Positions 15,098 through 16,609 of a DNA stretch of 16,609 bases are shown one piece after another (the first letter of the stretch is position 1; every line of letters starts with the position of its first letter). Made by a program: the position numbers and the translations under genes. The DNA is taken from NCBI GenBank assembly GCA_021647375.1, contig JAKIUV010000064.1:1-16609 (forward strand), written 5' to 3'. Under the pieces are notes generated by a model. It saw only the letters and a list, made by a program, of their open reading frames with translations. It searched no databases and was not told where the DNA came from. This stretch comes from Robiginitomaculum sp. (GTDB taxonomy: Bacteria; Pseudomonadota; Alphaproteobacteria; Caulobacterales; Maricaulaceae).

Positions 15098-16375
15098 ATG
15101 CGTATATTTCTGATTATTTGTAGTTTCGCTTTTGTTGCATTCCTTGCCGTGCCTGCTTTCGCCCAAAGCATTCCGATTGGCGCTAAATATATCGTCACCA
15201 ACACCCCAAACGGTTTTGGCAAGGACAATATACTTTATGTGAAGAACGGCATAGTGACGGCTGTGCCCGCAAGTCAGCATAATAATGAAGTGAAAAATGC
15301 CATTTCAGGGCCAAATCTCTGGGTAACCCCCGGCATCTTCGCGCCCTTTTCCACCCTTGGCCTAGCTGAAGTTTCCGGAGAGAGCGACACCAATAATATC
15401 AATTCTGCTGACAAAGAGGCAACAGTGAGTATCCGCGCAGCCGATAGCTTCAACCCCAAATCAACCACCATAGCCGTGACCCGTGTCGGCGGCGTCACAC
15501 ATGCAGCCGTGGTTCCGGGGTCGCGGCGCAATTTGTTCGGTGGTCAAGGTGCAATTGTCACGACCAGCGGTGCTTTCGATTCCATTCTCAACCCATCTGC
15601 CTTTGTCTATATGAATTATAATGGTCGGTCTGAGCAAACAGGCAGCACCAAAGGTGCCGCTATGGCGTTCATGCGCAGTGCGTTGGATGATGCGGCCAAT
15701 TACAATCGCCGATTTAAGGCACCAACGGACGGCGATGCTCTGCGGCGCAAAGATGCGCAGGCTTTACGGCCAGTTCTTGTGGGGCGAAAGCCGCTATTGG
15801 TCAGTGCAGATCAGGCCGTAGATATACTTAACCTGATAAAGTTGAAAACCAGCTATCCGAGAATGAATATGATCATTATCGGTGCGGCTGAGGGCTGGAT
15901 GGTGGCGGAAGCATTGGCCAGTGCCAAGGTTGCCGTGGTCGTTGATCCACACGAAAACCTGCCCTATTCCTTTGACCAAATCGCCACACGTTCCGATAAT
16001 GTCAAACTTTTGCACGACGCCGGAGTGACAACCGCGATTTTCAGTGCCGGGTCCACAGGCGGTACAGCCCATAATTTGCGCTTGATGACCCAACATGCGG
16101 GCAATGCGGTCAATGCAGGCCTAAGCTGGGACGCGGCGTTCAAGGCTATAACCTTAACGCCCGCCACCTTGTTTGGTTATCCTAATCTTGGGCAAATTCG
16201 CCCCGGTGATAAGGCAAACCTTGTCGTTTGGGACGGTGACCCCCTAGAGATCACCAGCGCCCCAATAGCCGTATTCATAGACGGTCAGCTGCAATCTTTG
16301 GAAAGCCGCCAAACCAAATTACGCGACCGATACAACCCGAATAATACGGGCGATAAAATGTATGGCTATCGGTGA
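15098..16375 (+). CDS. Exported amidohydrolase-like protein lacking metal ligands (probable pseudoenzyme)
   Basis: This is a 425-residue protein with a clear signal peptide (residues 1-23, ending PAFAQS). It shares the fold landmarks of its upstream neighbour: WVTPG (75-79), VPGSRRNLFGGQG (139-151), an ILNLI helix and the C-terminal TPATLFGY...GQIRPGDKANLVVWDGDP. Every metal-ligand position is changed in a hand alignment: HSH becomes F84-S-T86, VHMH becomes LVSA (234-237), HH becomes I261-G262, and the catalytic Asp in HSD becomes G318. The reading frame is long and intact, so it is a maintained gene, not a decayed one. AAGGGAG at the end of the preceding gene provides the ribosome-binding site, and the genes are separated by one base. 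A partner, scaffold or ligand-binding role beside the active enzyme is likely. Confidence 0.88.
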   Translation: MRIFLIICSFAFVAFLAVPAFAQSIPIGAKYIVTNTPNGFGKDNILYVKNGIVTAVPASQHNNEVKNAISGPNLWVTPGIFAPFSTLGLAEVSGESDTNNINSADKEATVSIRAADSFNPKSTTIAVTRVGGVTHAAVVPGSRRNLFGGQGAIVTTSGAFDSILNPSAFVYMNYNGRSEQTGSTKGAAMAFMRSALDDAANYNRRFKAPTDGDALRRKDAQALRPVLVGRKPLLVSADQAVDILNLIKLKTSYPRMNMIIIGAAEGWMVAEALASAKVAVVVDPHENLPYSFDQIATRSDNVKLLHDAGVTTAIFSAGSTGGTAHNLRLMTQHAGNAVNAGLSWDAAFKAITLTPATLFGYPNLGQIRPGDKANLVVWDGDPLEITSAPIAVFIDGQLQSLESRQTKLRDRYNPNNTGDKMYGYR

Positions 16376-16609
16376 TTGGAGAAAAACACGACACAATCAG
16401 ATAGTCAAATACCACCAGATAGGCGCCACCCCTTATCGCCTCCAGGGCAATTGCATATGAACGAAACATCCGGGCATTGTTTCCCCTCACCCGCAGTTCG
16501 CTACGCTCACGCGGCCTCTCCCCAAGGAGAGGATGAAAAATCAGAGGCAATCTATAAAAAATTACTAAAACATCAAATTCAACAGGCCAGATAAGAGACA
16601 CAGCACCTT
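16376..16609. other. Gene-free tail with palindromic element
   Basis: 234 bp follow the second amidohydrolase-like gene to the window edge. Open frames here on both strands run through the palindromic repeat at 16481-16539 and show no protein signature. A short AGGCG/CGCCT inverted repeat (16421-16441) lacks a T-tract. I see no terminator or start of the next gene. Confidence 0.5.
16481..16539. repeat. REP-like compound palindromic element
   Basis: A CCGC...GCGG pair (16491-16494 and 16511-16514) is followed by the perfect hairpin CCTCTCC-CCAA-GGAGAGG (16515-16532) and the tail GATGAAAAA. The form is typical of dispersed extragenic palindromes in Alphaproteobacteria, and its GGATGAAA end matches the element at 1614-1641. 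It may stabilise the 3' end of the amidohydrolase transcript. Confidence 0.6.

Noticed and set aside
16376..16601. Small open frames on both strands at the right end
   Set aside because: They are read through a palindromic repeat, and the plus-strand one needs a TTG start with no ribosome-binding site.

Overview
The window looks like a stretch of ordinary chromosome from a Gram-negative alphaproteobacterium of moderate GC content (judged by eye, not computed). The evidence is a complete minus-strand tatA-tatB-tatC cluster, an outer-membrane autotransporter, an AsmA-family protein, several lipoproteins, and a tRNA-His that lacks the extra 5' G (G-1) and has A73, a feature known from a clade of Alphaproteobacteria. 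The mix resembles marine Hyphomonadaceae/Caulobacterales-type genomes, but placement below class is an inference. No phage, IS element, CRISPR array, plasmid function or obvious island is visible.

Layout from left to right: a 5'-complete AsmA-family gene on the minus strand runs off the left edge (1-1488). A 289-bp gap with a strong imperfect palindrome follows. Next comes a plus-strand M48 metallopeptidase with a Tat-like lipoprotein signal (1778-2728), then tRNA-His (2801-2877) with its own promoter inside an inverted repeat. A long minus-strand series follows, in transcription order parE, thrC, a shikimate-kinase-like P-loop protein, tatA, tatB, tatC. thrC and the kinase-like gene overlap as TAATG, and tatB and tatC overlap by 11 nt. 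Upstream of parE, also on the minus strand, are a large autotransporter (8649-11900) and a lipoprotein amidase (12074-13582). Divergent from the amidase, across a 128-bp gap with another palindrome, lies a plus-strand pair of exported amidohydrolase-family genes (13711-15096 and 15098-16375). A 234-bp tail has no credible gene but holds a third palindromic intergenic element.

Working together: the Tat translocase genes sit beside a protease that may itself use Tat. The amidase and the two amidohydrolases form a divergent block of exported C-N hydrolases that plausibly handles amides or peptides in the cell envelope. thrC and the coupled kinase-like gene may share threonine-related metabolism. 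parE is housekeeping.

Most worth a second look: (a) the kinase-like gene coupled to thrC, which mirrors the kinase-like/threonine-synthase-like fusion of animal THNSL1; (b) the second amidohydrolase, which keeps the family fold signatures but has lost every metal-ligand position visible in its neighbour; (c) the divergent tRNA-His and the inverted repeat over its promoter. I did not find a clearly new multi-gene defence or mobile system.
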